DNA from: Liolophura sinensis
Taxonomy: Eukaryota; Mollusca; Polyplacophora; Chitonida; Chitonidae
Direction of reading: 5' to 3'
Assembly (NCBI RefSeq): GCF_032854445.1
Contig: NC_088301.1
Location: 2,234,001 to 2,298,000 of the forward strand
DNA length: 64,000 nt
Shown here: positions 1-11,613 of the stretch, piece by piece
How the letters are laid out: each line of letters begins with the position of its first letter
Position numbering within the stretch: the stretch's first letter is position 1
Translations under genes and position numbers: made by a program
The notes under the pieces: model-generated
What the model saw: only the letters and a program-made list of their open reading frames with translations
The model's database searches: none
What the model was told of the DNA's origin: nothing

Positions 1-905
1 TCTTGAAGATTGACTGGAAGATCTCCCTGGTGTGGATGATGTATTCATCACATACGCATCTGACGTGGAAGGACCAACGTCCTCCAACGAGACAAACTTA
101 CTAAAAGTTTGGACAGGGTCCCTAGTGGCCATAGAGGGACGCTCTGTTGGGTCACTAGGTTTATTAGGGTTTTTTTGTTATTATTTTGATTTTTATTACC
201 GGACATATTTTTGTTTTTAGGCTGATTAGGTTTAGGGTTATCGGGTTGGTCAGTATTATTTGCTGGTTTTATCTGTTGTATTGAGGTAGTCTGGGTTGAG
301 GAAGTATTGAAAGCAGGTCGAACAGTAAGTTCAACAGAAACAGGACAAGGTTTCTGGTTTGCATTGGGTCATTGATGTTTGAGTACCAACAGATGCTACT
401 CGCTTCACCGCACTGGCAAATGAGGTCTGCGGTGAAGTATTAGGAGGCAAGGATAGTTTCCGGACCTCCTGATACGATATATTGTTTTTATTGTTTTATA
501 GTGAGTATATATTTTTCTTTTTCGAAAAGTGGACAGTCCCTAGAGGAAGCCATGTGATCTCAACCGCAATTCCAGCACTTAACTGTGCTGGTGCAGTTAA
601 AACAATCATGACCTTCACTGTTGCACCGGAAACAAACCAGTTTATTATGGATTGTTGTTTAAAGAAACATTGAATGAGAATGTCTCTGGATAGTAATTTT
701 TTTACGTTTTCTAATGTACCTTCTGAACCCTGCAAGGCCCTTGTTAGCACAAATGGATGGATTTTTTAGGCCAACATCTCTGTCCGTTATCAACTGAGCC
801 CGATAAAACCGCTACTTTCCTCTTTTTGTCAGCGCTTGAAATCAGCTGAGAGTTAGATCTGGTATTTATACTGGAAACATTTAAAGTAAGGTTTAAAGAC
901 GACAT
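1..905 (-). pseudogene. Family A LINE copy A1, ORF1 (gag-like), broken
   Basis: This is the RNA-binding ORF1 of a non-LTR retrotransposon, read from a probable ATG at 905 down past the window edge. The N-terminal part (MSSLNLTLNVSS, then a KKRK patch) is open to about 744. The second and third zinc knuckles are recognisable between about 540 and 640, but several Cys positions are changed. Compared with copy A3, a block holding the first knuckle is missing near 645-665, so the ORF is internally deleted. The Ser/Arg/Lys-rich C-terminus lies at 1-130. Frameshifts separate these parts. ORF1 proteins of this type coat the element RNA. This copy cannot make a complete one. Its ORF2 should lie to the left of the window. 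Confidence 0.8.
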
Positions 906-1496
906 GGCATAGAGGTAATACAAGTTCACCCCATATGTTTCCCACCCACCACGGAGTGCAAACAAGGGCGATGCCTGAACCTGGGAATGCCTAGCAGGAA
1001 AGATATCAAGGACTCCATATGAGGTTTACTCAAACAGATTGATGTATACCAAAGGTTAAATTCAATCTACTCGATTGACCCATGAGCCACCGCCTCAAAA
1101 CGTAGTCCCGCAAACGATATTTCAGAAATAACATTTGTTCTCTAAATGATGTGCTGTTGTAGAAGAAATTGAGACTAGGCAGAGGCAAGACATCAAGAAG
1201 TCGATTAATCGGATCGGGCCCATCCCATCGTCCGTCCCTCCCCAAGTAAGGGCCAAAGTGGTGTGTTGGACGTGAAGACCTCGCAGGGCCAAACACGCCC
1301 TTAGCCACCAGGATCCCGTCCTCTAAGATTACGGGTCGCAACCCACGGCAAACAGGTCGCTTCCCGGTTGCATCTCACACAACCGAGAAGATATGAGCCC
1401 ATTACATTCACCGGTGTCGCACAGGAGAGCTCTAGGTTAGTCTTCTTTTACGACAACCTTGCCTATAGGGCTGAGGTTCTATTCTTATTACCCCGG
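906..1496 (-). promoter_or_regulatory. Family A type-1 5'UTR of copy A1
   Basis: This is the untranslated leader upstream of A1 ORF1. It is collinear with the leaders at 8734-9243 and 11614-12223. It contains the conserved GACCCATGAGCCACCG string, the CCCGGTTG...CAACCGAG hairpin (about 1350-1390) and the GTCGT/ACGAC stem near the 5' end. The leader ends at the CCGGGGT-like terminus at 1491-1496, next to RNase H sequence of copy A2, so A1 looks like an insertion with a nearly complete 5' end. LINE leaders of this kind usually carry an internal promoter. No promoter motif was identified here. Confidence 0.7.
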
Positions 1497-4400
1497 ATAT
1501 GTCAACCAGAATATGTTTGATGCTATGTCGGGCATCACACCCAACACACGCGGGAGCACTGCTCCCATCCAAGATGAAATTGTGTATTAGATGAGAATGT
1601 CCAATACGACACCTAGTTAAAACTACTTGGTCTTTACGAGACATTCCACAAGTATAACAATTGTTAGCAATGACAGGATGAATGGCATGCAGTTTATTAT
1701 GGGTCTGCAAGTCCCATTCATCATGTATAGGGCAGTCTTCTCTTCCCTGCCTACGACTGTGTTTCCATGGATAACAATATGACTTGGTATCCAACAGAAT
1801 ATGATATCTTTACCTGTTTAACCAGTTTTCTATGCAAGGCTATAATCTCAAGAATAAATGGGTTTTTAAATTTATTATTCTGAATTGCCAAAAGACAAGA
1901 CAACGAGTCAGTGCATATCACTGAAACATTTGATAAGCCCAAGAATCGGTATATATAAAATTGGAATCAAGATAATTAGCCTTTATTTCCGCTAAAGCTG
2001 AATTATTTCAGAATTTCTATGTGATTTATTATGTTTTCGTAGAGCAAATAATAGTTTAGCTTATGGAAGAAGCTAGGGAGGAGATTCGGGAAAAGGTACC
2101 GGAGTTATATCCTCCAGCTTGATGTTAGCTCCCACAATATGATCCTTTAAACGAAGGCCAAACGGAGGGATCTTATTGGGACTTTTATTAAATTTGTCCA
2201 CATAAGATGGATTGAAAACACAGTCGCAGGCAGGGTTTGTTGGATGAGCTTTAAGCTTTGTAGCATATTGAATTCTCAGTTTTATACCTCCGTTATATAA
2301 AAAACGCTCATTTGCCTCCACGTGTAAACTCTCTCCTGGTGAGGTTCTAAAGCACCAAGGCTGAGCCTCAAACCTTGGTGATGAACCGGATCCAACATTT
2401 TAATATACGACTTCCTAGCGGAACCGTAAATGATGGATCCATAGTCCAATTTAGACCTCACCAGAGAACGATATAAATTAAGTAAAACTGATCGGTCAGC
2501 ATCCCAATCGGTGCTAGACACGAACTTAATTATATCAAGAGCCTTTGTACATAGCTTTAAGCATTTTTTGTGAGGTATTAAAATAGCTTACTATCAAATA
2601 TTATACCTAAAAATTTTGCCACCATTTGAGACACAATTTTAACCTGTTTATTACAAATATTAAGCTGGGGATCAAGATGAAATTTCCGTTTGTTACAAAA
2701 ATGCATAACGACGGTTTTAGACTTTGAAAACCTAAAAATTTTCAGCCGCTAATTTCTCGATCTTATTGAGACAAAGCTGCAATTGACGTTCGATATTATT
2801 CATATTTTTAGCTCGGTAGCATATAAGAAAGTGATCCACGTATAAAGAACCCTCTGTGCCAGATGTTACTGTTTTTGCTAGGCTATTTATTCTTATGCTG
2901 AACAGAGTTGGTGAGAGAATGCTGCCCTGGGGTACACCCATTTCCTGCTCATGAGTCAGAAAGCGTGCATCCCACCCGTACTTTAAACTGACGATTAGAT
3001 AAAAATTGAGATATAAAAAAGGTAATTGACCTTTTAATCCCATATCCGCGAGGTCTTGTAAAATACCATATTTCCATCTGGTGTCGTAGGCCTTTTCAAG
3101 GTCGAAAAATATGGACACCACATGTTTATTATTAACAAAACCATCAAGAATAAAAGTTTCAAATCGAACAAGGTGATCTAAAGTAGATCGACCTTGACGA
3201 AAACCACATTGGATATTAGATAAAATCTTGTTGGTTTCGAGAAACTAAACAAGTCTATCGTTGATCATCCGTTCCATAGTCTTACAGACACATCTGGTAA
3301 GAGCTATTGGACGGTAATTATTTGGATCAGTATGATCCTTACCAGGTTTGGGGAACGGGATAATACACGGCTGCCCCCGTGAAGGCGGAAAATTACCAGT
3401 TATCCAAATATCATTAAGCAAGTCCAAGAGAGTCTCCAGTGACTCAGGTGGTAAATGATTCAGAAACTTATAACATACATTATCAGAAACCACAAGCAGT
3501 ATTGTGAGCCTTTTTTGATGCAGTTTTAAGTTCCTCGATACTAAAGGGCCGATTACAAACTTCTAAAGTCATGAAAGCAAACGGAAATTTAATTTTCTCC
3601 TTCTGGTTTTTATTATGCTGGACTTCTTTAGTATTGTTGTAAGAAGATTTCTTGGAAATTGTCTCAGCTAATTTATTGGCTATATCAAATGGAGAAGTTA
3701 ATATGTTGTCTCCATCTTTTAAATGCTGCACTTCTGTTTTATTATTTTTGCCCTTACGTTTCTGAACCATATTCAAGACCTTACGCATAGGTGTTTTTGA
3801 CGTAATGCCTGAAACAAAGTTCCGCCAACAAGATCGTCTCTTGCACTCGAGTAATCAGCCAGCTTACAGTATTAATCTGCTGCATTAAGAGTTTCTGAGG
3901 TGATATCAGCCTCACAGAACATCTCAAATGCGATCCAGACTGCTTTATCGAATTTCCACCTAGCTACACGTTCTAAAGAATTAAAAGTGATTAGGACAAT
4001 GATCACTACCACAAAGATCGTCATGCACCTTCCAAGAAAAGTCAAGAAGTGAGATAGATAGCAGAATATGCGCCATTACCCGGATGTAAATATGTATTTG
4101 AACCATCATTGAAATAACAGTTCCCTCCTTCGATAAGAAGTCTTCCACTATATTGCCGTTATCATTTATGTCATTACTGTCCCATATGGGGTTATGGGAA
4201 TTTAAATCTCCTCATAACTATAAACGGCTGTGACAATTGTTCTTTTAAATTATGTAACTGCAAAGCTGACAAAGCAGTGTTACGAGGAATATACACGGAG
4301 CATAATGTGATTGTTTCGGACAATGACACACGGACGGCCACGGGCTTAAGCTCTGCATCTAGAGCAACAGGGCTGTGAATGATATTGTTATTGATGAAGA

Positions 4401-4607
4401 TCGAGGAGCCCCACGTAGCTCGCTCTTCTTGATTTCAAAAAGTACTATATAATGAATCATTTTAACCGTTAATTTACCTTTGTCAGACCTCTTCAGGTGA
4501 GTTCCCTGAAGACAAAGGGCGATAGGATGAACTAGCTGTGTTATTTCAACAAAATTAACCTTAAGACCTCGACAATTCCACTGTAAAATTTTGTCTAAAG
4601 CAGACAT
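1497..4607 (-). pseudogene. Family A copy A2, ORF2 (endonuclease-RT-RNase H), broken
   Basis: This is a decayed ORF2 polyprotein. It begins at the ATG at 4607 (MSALDKILQWNCRGL), which is the APE endonuclease N-terminus. The catalytic QETH motif reads QGTH, so the metal-binding Glu is lost. RT fingers with NYRPIAL lie near 3300-3345, motif A (FFDLEKAYDT) near 3080-3115 and motif B (GVPQGSILSPTLF) near 2905-2945. Motif C reads YVDH instead of YVDD near 2840. The thumb is at 2073-2520 and a partial RNase H with a C-terminal Cys/His region is at 1497-1960. The first RNase H Asp segment is missing. Many frameshifts are present. The native protein nicks target DNA and primes reverse transcription there; this copy is inactive. 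Confidence 0.85.
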
Positions 4608-5900
4608 GAAGGCGTATGGGGGATTTATATTTATGTTTGGACCGAGGACGACCCCTTTCTTGGAGATCCGCTGTTAGATCTCCCTGGTGCGAGTGATTTA
4701 TCCATCACATCTGCTTGCGATGCTGAAGGACAAACACCCTCCAACAATCCAAACTTTTTAAAACTTTGGCCAAGGTCCATAGTGACCTGTGTAGGGACTC
4801 TGTAGGGCCACTAGGTTTATGAGTTTTATTGTTTTGAGCTTTTTTTTGATGCTGTCATTAGGTTTAGGTTTATCAGATTTTTCGATTTGTTGTGCTGAAG
4901 TAGTCTGGATTGAGCAAGTGTTTTTCGCAGGTTGAGCCGAAAGTTTAACAGAAGTGGTACTAGGTTTGTCGTTTCCAATGGGTAAAGTCAATGAAGTTTG
5001 AGTAGCAACAGATACTACTCGCTTGACCACATTGGCAAACGAAGTATGCAGAGAGGTATGATAGGGTGAGACAAATCTGCGGGCTTGCTGATAAGATATG
5101 TTGTTTTTAATTTTTAGGTTGATTATCTGCCTTTCTGTTACGAACAGTGGGGCAGTCTGTAAAGGAGGCCATGTGATCTACACCGCAATTGCAGCACTTT
5201 ACTGTGCTGCTACAGTTGAAACGATCATGACCTTCACTGCGTCCCAGGAAACAAACCAGTTTTTTTCCCCACTGGCCCTTGCCATGACCAAGTTTTTGGC
5301 AAGTGAAGCAACGTGTAGGGTTAGGGATATACAAAGCCACATTAACCCTATACGGGCCAATGCAGATGGATGAGAGAACGGAGGTAGTATTGAATGTCAA
5401 AAGATGTGTATTTAGTTTAATGATATTACCAAATTTCTTCATAGTGAAGCGTTTTACTCTGGCAGCACCCTGTGATTTTAATTTCTCGCAGATTTCCTCT
5501 TCGGTTAAGTCAATAATATCAGCATCCCTGACAGTTCAGGGAATTGTGAGGGGATGCAAAAAGAGGTATGTCGGAAATTTTATTCAATGACAGCAGATTT
5601 TTAGATTGTTCCCTCCGGAAACATTCAAGGAGAATGTCTCCGGATCTCAGCTTTTCAACGTTTTTAAGAGTTCCAGCTGCGCCCTGGGGAGCTCTATTGA
5701 AAAAGGAACGGATGAAGTTTGGAGGCCGGCTTTTGTACACTCTTTGTTTCGATAACATAAAAGACGACCAGCTGTCCTGTTCACTATCAATTGAGTCAGA
5801 CAACTTCCTCTTTTTATCAACACCCGGCGACGAAGTCGGCTGGGAGGAAGATTGGTTAGATAAATTGGAAACATTTGCAGAATTTTTTTAATGTAGACAT
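4608..5900 (-). pseudogene. Family A copy A2, ORF1, broken
   Basis: ORF1 of copy A2, starting at the probable ATG at 5900. The best-preserved segments are 5519-5803 (N-terminal, DKKRKLSDSID) and 5107-5442. The latter carries CFTCQKLGHGKGQ with the last Cys changed to Trp, a second knuckle in which Cys-Gly is altered (CFLGRSEGHD), and a third knuckle CCNCGVDHMASFTDC. The C-terminal Pro/Ser/Lys-rich tail runs to about 4610. Frameshifts at about 5460 and 5520, plus loss of several zinc ligands, mark it as dead. It lies immediately upstream of A2 ORF2, as in other copies. Confidence 0.8.

Positions 5901-5901
<1 letters not shown>

Positions 5902-5944
<43 letters not shown>
5902..5944. repeat. (TA)n microsatellite
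   Basis: About 21 TA units lie between the A2 5'UTR and ORF1. Other copies have only a short ATATATC here, so the tract expanded after insertion. Confidence 0.95.
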
Positions 5945-5948
<4 letters not shown>

Positions 5949-6207
5949 TCACCCCATATGTTCCTCACCTACCACGGAGTGCCAAGAAGAGCGAGGTCTG
6001 AATCTGGAGATACCAACCAGGAAAGACACCAAGGATTCCATATGAGCTATACTCGAAAAGATTGATTTATGCCAAAGGTTAAATTTAATCCACTCGATTG
6101 ACCCATGAGCCACCGCTCCGCACAGTCCCGCAGACGATATTTGAGAAAAAACATTTACTCTCTAAATGCTGTTATGTTAGGGGGGAAATTGGGAACACGC
6201 AGAGGAC
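5945..6207 (-). promoter_or_regulatory. Truncated type-1 5'UTR of copy A2
   Basis: This is the ORF1-proximal part of the family A leader, with the CACTCGATTGACCCATGAGC string. It stops at CAGAGG (about 6207) and is directly joined to the RT-linker region of copy A3. The distal 250-300 bases seen in complete leaders are absent. That fits a 5'-truncated insertion of A2 into the ORF2 of A3. Confidence 0.65.
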
Positions 6208-7441
6208 GATTATAATCTTCTAAATTCTTAGAAGAAAAGTGCAATTTAATTTTCTCCTGTTTTTTAATATGCTGGAATTCTTTGGTATAGTTCTCAGAAG
6301 ATTTGCAAATTGTGTCAGCTAATTTATTGGCTATATCAGATGGAGAGGTTAATATATTGTCTCCATCTTTTAAATGCTGGACTTTTGCTTTATTATTTTT
6401 GCCCTTAAGTTTCCGAACCATGTTCCAGACCTTTCGCATATGTGTTTTTGACGTAATGCCCCAAACAAAATTCTGCCAACAAGATCGTCTCTTGGACTTG
6501 AGTAATCGACGAGCTTTAGCTTTAAAATTACGAACCTGGTTTAAATGATTATCAGTAGGACAATGATTAAATCTTCGTTCAGCCTTTTTCCGGTCCTTTA
6601 TGGCGTTAGGACAGTCATTGTCGTACCAGGGTTTACGCTTGGATTTTGGATTTGTCGAGGTCTTAGGGATGGTTCTGTCAGCCGCTTGTAAAACAAGCTC
6701 ATTAAATTTTAATATAGGATCATCTGCTGCATTGAGTGTCTGAGGTGATATCAGCCTCACAGAACATCTCAAATGTGATCCAATCTGCTTGATCGAATTT
6801 CCACCTAGCTACACGTTCTAAAGAATTAGAAGTGGTATGTTCTATGATTATAGGAAAATGATCACTACCACAAAGATCATCATGCACCCTCCAAGAAAAA
6901 TCCGAGAGAAGTGATGGATCTGTCATAGTGAGATCGATAGCAGAATAAGCTCCATTACTCGGATGTAAATAGGTATTAGAACCATCACTGAAATAACACA
7001 GTTCCTCCGTGGATAAGAAGTCTTCCACTATCTTGTCCTTTTTATTTATGTTATTACTGCCCCATATGGGGTTATGGGAATTAAGATCTTCCATAAGTAT
7101 AAAAGGTTTTGGCAACTGTTCTTTTAAATTGTGTAACTGGAATACTGACAAAGAAATGATGGGGCGAATATACACTGAACACAATGTGATTGTTTCAGAC
7201 AATGAAATACGAACGGCCACAGCCTGAAGTCGCCTGCAGCTCGCTCTTCTTCATTTGAGTAAGTACTGTATAATGAGTAATTTTTAAGAGTTGTCTTATC
7301 TTTGTCAGATGTCTTCAGGTGAGTTTCCTGAAGACACAGGGCAGTAGGATTTAATGATTGAACAAGCTGTGTTATTTCAATAAAATTCACCTTAAGACCT
7401 TGACAATTCCACTGTATAATTTTGTCTAAAGAAGACATCAT
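6208..7441 (-). pseudogene. Family A copy A3, 5' part of ORF2 (endonuclease and linker)
   Basis: ORF2 starts at ATG 7441 with MMSSLDKIIQWNCQGL. The APE motif LQETH is intact near 7320-7340, and SDHFPI is intact near 6850. The GDFN motif reads EDLNSHN, so the catalytic Asp context is damaged, and there is a frameshift at about 7200-7230. The linker to the RT (open at 6155-6772) keeps KPWYDNDCPNAIKDRKKAE, a basic RRLLKSKRRSCW stretch and the lead-in to the fingers, then stops at DYNRP where A2 begins. The ORF2 ATG overlaps the ORF1 stop (ATGA), a stop-start coupling seen again in other copies. Confidence 0.8.
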
Positions 7442-8733
7442 GGAGGAAAGGGTATGGGGGATTTATCTTTATGTTTGGATCGAGGACGACCCTTCCTTGG
7501 AGATCGGCTGGAAGATCTCCCTGGTGCGGGTGATGTATCCATTACATCTGCATCTGATGTTGAAGGACCAACATCCTCCAACGATTCCAACTTATTAAAA
7601 GTTTGCACAGCGTCCCTAGTGGCCATAGAGGGACGTTCTGTTGGGCCACTAGGTTTATTAGATTTATTGTTATTGTTTGGAGATTTATTTTCGGACATAT
7701 TTTTGTTTCTACGTTGATTAGGTTTGGGGTTATCGGGTCGGTCAGTATTATTCGCTGGCTGTATTTGTTGCATTAAGGTAGTTTGGGTTGAGGAAGTATT
7801 GAAAGCAGGTCGAACACCAGGTTCAACAGAAACTGGAGAAGGTTTCTGGTTTGCAATGTGTCAAGTCATTGATGTTTGAGTACCAACAGATGCTACTCGC
7901 CTGACCGCATTGGCAAATGAAGTCTTAAGTGAAGTATTAGGGGGCGAGACTAGTTTCCAGGCCTCCTGATACGATATATTGCTTTTAGTTTTTACAGTGA
8001 TTATTTGTTTTTCTTTTACAAAAAGTGGACAGTCCCTAGAGGAGGCCATGTGATCTCCACCGCAAATGCAACACCTAACTGTGTTGCTGCAGTCGAAATC
8101 CTCATGACCTTCACTGCCACATCGAAAACAAACAAGTTTATTTTTACATTGGCCCTTGCCGTGACCAAATTTCTGGCACGTGAAACAACGTGTTGGGTTA
8201 GGGATGTATAAGTCTACACTAACCCTATACGGGCCAATGTAGATGTATGATGGAATAGAAGTACAATTAAAGGTTAACAGGTATGTATTTAGTTTTAGGA
8301 TATTACCAGATTTCTTCATAATGAAGCGCTTTAGTCTAGTAACACGCTGTGATTTTAATTCCTCGCAGATTTCCTTTTCCGAAAGTTCCAAAATATCCCG
8401 GTCACGAATTATTCCCTGACAGCTGTTCAGGGAATTGTTGTTGACGGAGATATTCAATGTTTCCGTCAACAACAAGCTTTTTCACATTTTTTAAGGTTCC
8501 AGCGACTCCCTGGAGAGCCCTTTGCAAAAGAAAGGGATGGATTTTGGAGGCCGGCTTCTGTTCATCCTTAGTTGAAAGAACAATAAAAGCGGGACAACTG
8601 TCCGACACATTACAATAATCAAGCGAGTCCGACACAACCTCCAACTGCCTCTTTTTGTTGGTACTCGAAGTCATTCCAGAAGAAGACCTAACAGATATAT
8701 TGGATACGTTTGCGACAAATTTAAAGAAGACAT
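7438..8733 (-). pseudogene. Family A copy A3, ORF1, the best preserved type-1 copy
   Basis: This is the most complete ORF1 in the window. The N-terminal part (KKRQLEVVSDSLD) is at about 8402-8700. A 204-codon open segment at 7861-8475 contains three zinc knuckles in order: CFTCQKFGHGKGQC, CFRCGSEGHEDFDC and CCICGGDHMASSRDC. Next come the VKTKSNISYQEAWKL helix and VASVGTQTS. The C-terminal part at 7438-7773 is rich in Asn, Lys and Pro and ends in RSPRKGRPRSKHKDKSP, a basic tail that could bind RNA or act as a nuclear signal. Frameshifts near 8440-8475 and 7780-7860 break it. The expected intact length is about 430 residues. Confidence 0.85.
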
Positions 8734-9243
8734 AATATATATCATAAAGATTCACCCCATGTGTTCCCCACCCACCACGGAGTGTCAACATGGGCGATGC
8801 GTGAACCTGGGGATACCTAGCAGGAACTACTCGATTGACCCATGAGCCACCGCCTCAAAACTTGGAAGGAAACCGTTGTTCTCTAAGGAGTGATGTTATC
8901 GAGAAATGTTTTAGGACCAAACAGAGGCAAGACCTGACCAAGCTGATTGATCGGACCGGGGCCATCCGACCTCCCGTCTCTCTCCAAGTAAGGGCCAAAG
9001 TGACGTGTTGCGCGTGAGGATCTTGCAAGACCAACACGCCCTCAGGCACCAGGATCCCGTCCTAGGAGATTACAGGTCACAACCCACAGCAGACAGGTCG
9101 CTTCCCGGTTATGTCTCACACAACAGAGAAGATTTGAGCGTATTACATTCACACAGGAGAGCTCTAGGTTAGTCGTCTTTTACGACAAGCTTGCCTAGAG
9201 GGCTAAGGTCCTATTCTTACCACCCCGGAAACCCCACGGGGGC
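8734..9243 (-). promoter_or_regulatory. Type-1 5'UTR of copy A3 with complete 5' terminus
   Basis: The leader runs from ORF1 to a terminus that reads CCCCCGTGGGGTTTCCGGGG on the minus strand (9224-9243). The same terminus occurs at about 12202-12223 and, in plus orientation, near 35403-35420, so it is the true 5' end of the element. Hairpins formed by GTCGT/ACGAC and CTAGAG-type arms are conserved near the end. About 150 bases are deleted near 8826. The flank is endonuclease sequence of copy A4. Confidence 0.75.
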
Positions 9244-9894
9244 CTAAAGAATTAGAAGTGATATGCTCTAGGATTACAGAAAAAGGATCACTACCACAAA
9301 GGTCGTCATGCACCTTCCAAGACAAGTCAAGGAGAAGTGATGGATCCGTGATAGCGAGATCGATATCAGAATAAGTGCCATTAGTTGAATGTAAATATGT
9401 ATACGAACCATCACTGAAATAACACAGTTCCTCCTTCAATAAGAAGTCTTCCACTCTCTTGCCCTTATTGTTTATGTTATTACTTAACCATAGCGGGTTA
9501 TGGGAATTAAAATCTCCCATTATTATAAACGGTTTTGGCAACTGTTCTGTTAAATTATGTCACTGAAAAGCCGAAAAAGAAATGTTAGGAGGAATATACA
9601 CTGGACATAATGTGATTGTTTCAGACAATGAAACACGAACGGCCACAATCTGAAGATCTGTATCCAGAGCAACCGGGCTGTGGATAATATTGTTATTTAT
9701 AAAGATCGAGGAGCCGCCTACAGCTCGCTCTTCTTCAATACAATAGGTGCTATAAAGTGAATAATTTTTAAAAGTTATTTTATCTTTGTCTGATGTCAGG
9801 TGAGTTTCCTGAAGACAAAGGGCAACTGGATTTGAAGACTGAACTAGCTGTGTTATTTCAGTAACATTTACTCGACAATTTCATTGTATAATCA
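9244..9894 (-). pseudogene. Family A copy A4, 5' part of ORF2 (endonuclease)
   Basis: This endonuclease remnant is cut at LEHITSNSL by the 5' end of copy A3. GDFNSHNPLW is intact near 9480-9530; the SDHF site reads SDPFSV (His lost). The start codon region is eroded: the MSSLDK residues are deleted. The downstream linker, RT and RNase H are absent here and should lie beyond the nested copies to the left. Confidence 0.75.
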
Positions 9895-11613
9895 TGAAGG
9901 GAGACGTATAGGAGATTTGTCTTTATGTTTGGACTGGCGACGACCCTTCCGTGGAGATCGGCTGTTAGATCACCCTTCCGTGGAGATCGGGTGTTAGATC
10001 TCCCTGGTGCGGATGATGTATCCATCACATCCGCATCTGATGTCAAAGGACCAACGTCCTCCAACGATCCAAACTTATTAAAAGTTTGGATAGGGCCCTT
10101 AGTGGCCTTACAGAGAGGGTTTGTGGGGCCACTAGGTTTATTATTATTATCATTATTTTGAACACCGTTTTGGCATTATTATTTTTAGGGGCATTGGGGT
10201 CAGGTTTATCAGTTTGTACGGTGCTACTTACCGGCGTTATTTGTTGTATTGGCGTAGTCTAAGTTGAGCAAGAATTAAGCGGTGGTTGAGCCGAAAGGTG
10301 GACAAAAGTGGACACCAACTTACGTGCTTCCTGATATGATATATTGTTTTAAAGTTTAAAATTTATTATTTGTTTTTCCTTAAGAAACAAATGACATATA
10401 TGGCGACTCTTGTAGTATAAAATGTTTACATATTAACGGGAAAGGTGTAATCTTCCGTTACTTTTGAATCACAATCTGTTCGGTTAAGGTCTGTAACGCT
10501 CGTCATTTTCGAAATGTATCTAATACTGGTTCACCTGGGGCTAGGGGCCGTAAAGGTAGCCATGCTCATTACATCTGCAGTTTCAATCAAAGCGCGACTA
10601 AGATACCTTGTTTAATTGTTATTTGACCTGGAACTCATTCATGGACTACGAATTTGAACTTTGATATGGAATTCATGCCTGGAATATCCACTATGTGTCC
10701 GGCATCATTTAAACTCATGACCGCTTCTCTCTTGTGTGTTACCTTCTTCATTTCTTATTTGTATAATTTCTTACATACCTTTGTGTTTGGGAGCTAGTGT
10801 TAAACGTTGTTTTGGAACGCCCTTTACGGACTACGATTGGTATACTATTGTCGGACATGACGCTATATTTAGAGGAGGCCATGTGATCTCCACTGCAATT
10901 GTAACACTTAACTGTTGTTGCAATTAAAGCCATCATAACCGTCACAACTGCATCGGACACAAACCAGTTTATTTTTACACTGGCTCTTTCCGTGACCAAA
11001 TTTTTGACAGTTGAAACACCGCGTTGGGTTAGGAATATATGTCTACACTAACCCTATACGGGCCAATGTAGATGTACGACGGAAGGGATTTACTATTGAA
11101 AGTTAGAAGATATGTATTTCATTTTAGGATGCTAGGATGCTGTTGTTAAACGCTTCACTCTGGTAACAACCTGTGACTGTAACTTACATTTCCTAATCTG
11201 TTAGGTCTATAATATCTCCATTCCTATCGCGTATAATCCAATGACTGCTATTTAGGGAGTTGTAAGGGGATGTAAACACTTGCTTAACGCCAATAGATTT
11301 GTTGATTCTAGAAACATACTATGAGAATGTCTCCGGATCTGGGCCTTTTCACGTTTTTTTTTCCTTAGTGTACCCGCTGCGTCCTGTAAAGCTTGTTTAA
11401 AAAAAAAAAATAGATGGATTTTCAAGGCCGGCTTTTGTTCAATCTTTGTTGAGAGAACGATGAAAGCCGGCCATGTGTTCTGCGCATTATCAAGGGAGTC
11501 TGACAAAACCTTGAACTTCCTCTTTTTGTCAGCATTTTTGTCAAAGAAGTCGGCTGAGAGGAAGACCTGATGGATTTATTAGATACATTTGATGGAAGGT
11601 TTGGGATAGACAT
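9895..11613 (-). pseudogene. Family A copy A4, ORF1, split by repeat X
   Basis: ORF1 starts at the probable ATG at 11613 (MSIPNLPSNVSN). It contains an A-rich run near 11400, the knuckle region at 10862-11040, and a C-terminal part at 9895-10320. The 461-bp repeat X1 interrupts it just after the third knuckle, with a 5-bp duplication. Near 9942-10001 a stretch of about 30 bp (CCCTTCCGTGGAGATCGG) is tandemly duplicated. Many frameshifts are present; it is not functional. Confidence 0.75.
10396..10856 (+). mobile_element. Unclassified repeat X, copy X1
   Basis: This 461-bp insertion in A4 ORF1 is flanked by the duplication ATGAC (10391-10395 and 10857-10861). Removing the insert and one ATGAC restores an alignment with uninterrupted ORF1 copies. 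The same sequence recurs at 59655-60284 and, reversed and 5'-truncated, at 49569-49775. All three share the 3' end near ATGTCGGAC. A frame from about 10730 encodes a hydrophobic FLICIISYIPL segment followed by VKRCFG and DYDWY. It is also present in the other two copies and looks like a signal peptide plus a short Cys-containing chain. There are no terminal inverted repeats and no poly-A. The class is unknown. Confidence 0.75.
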
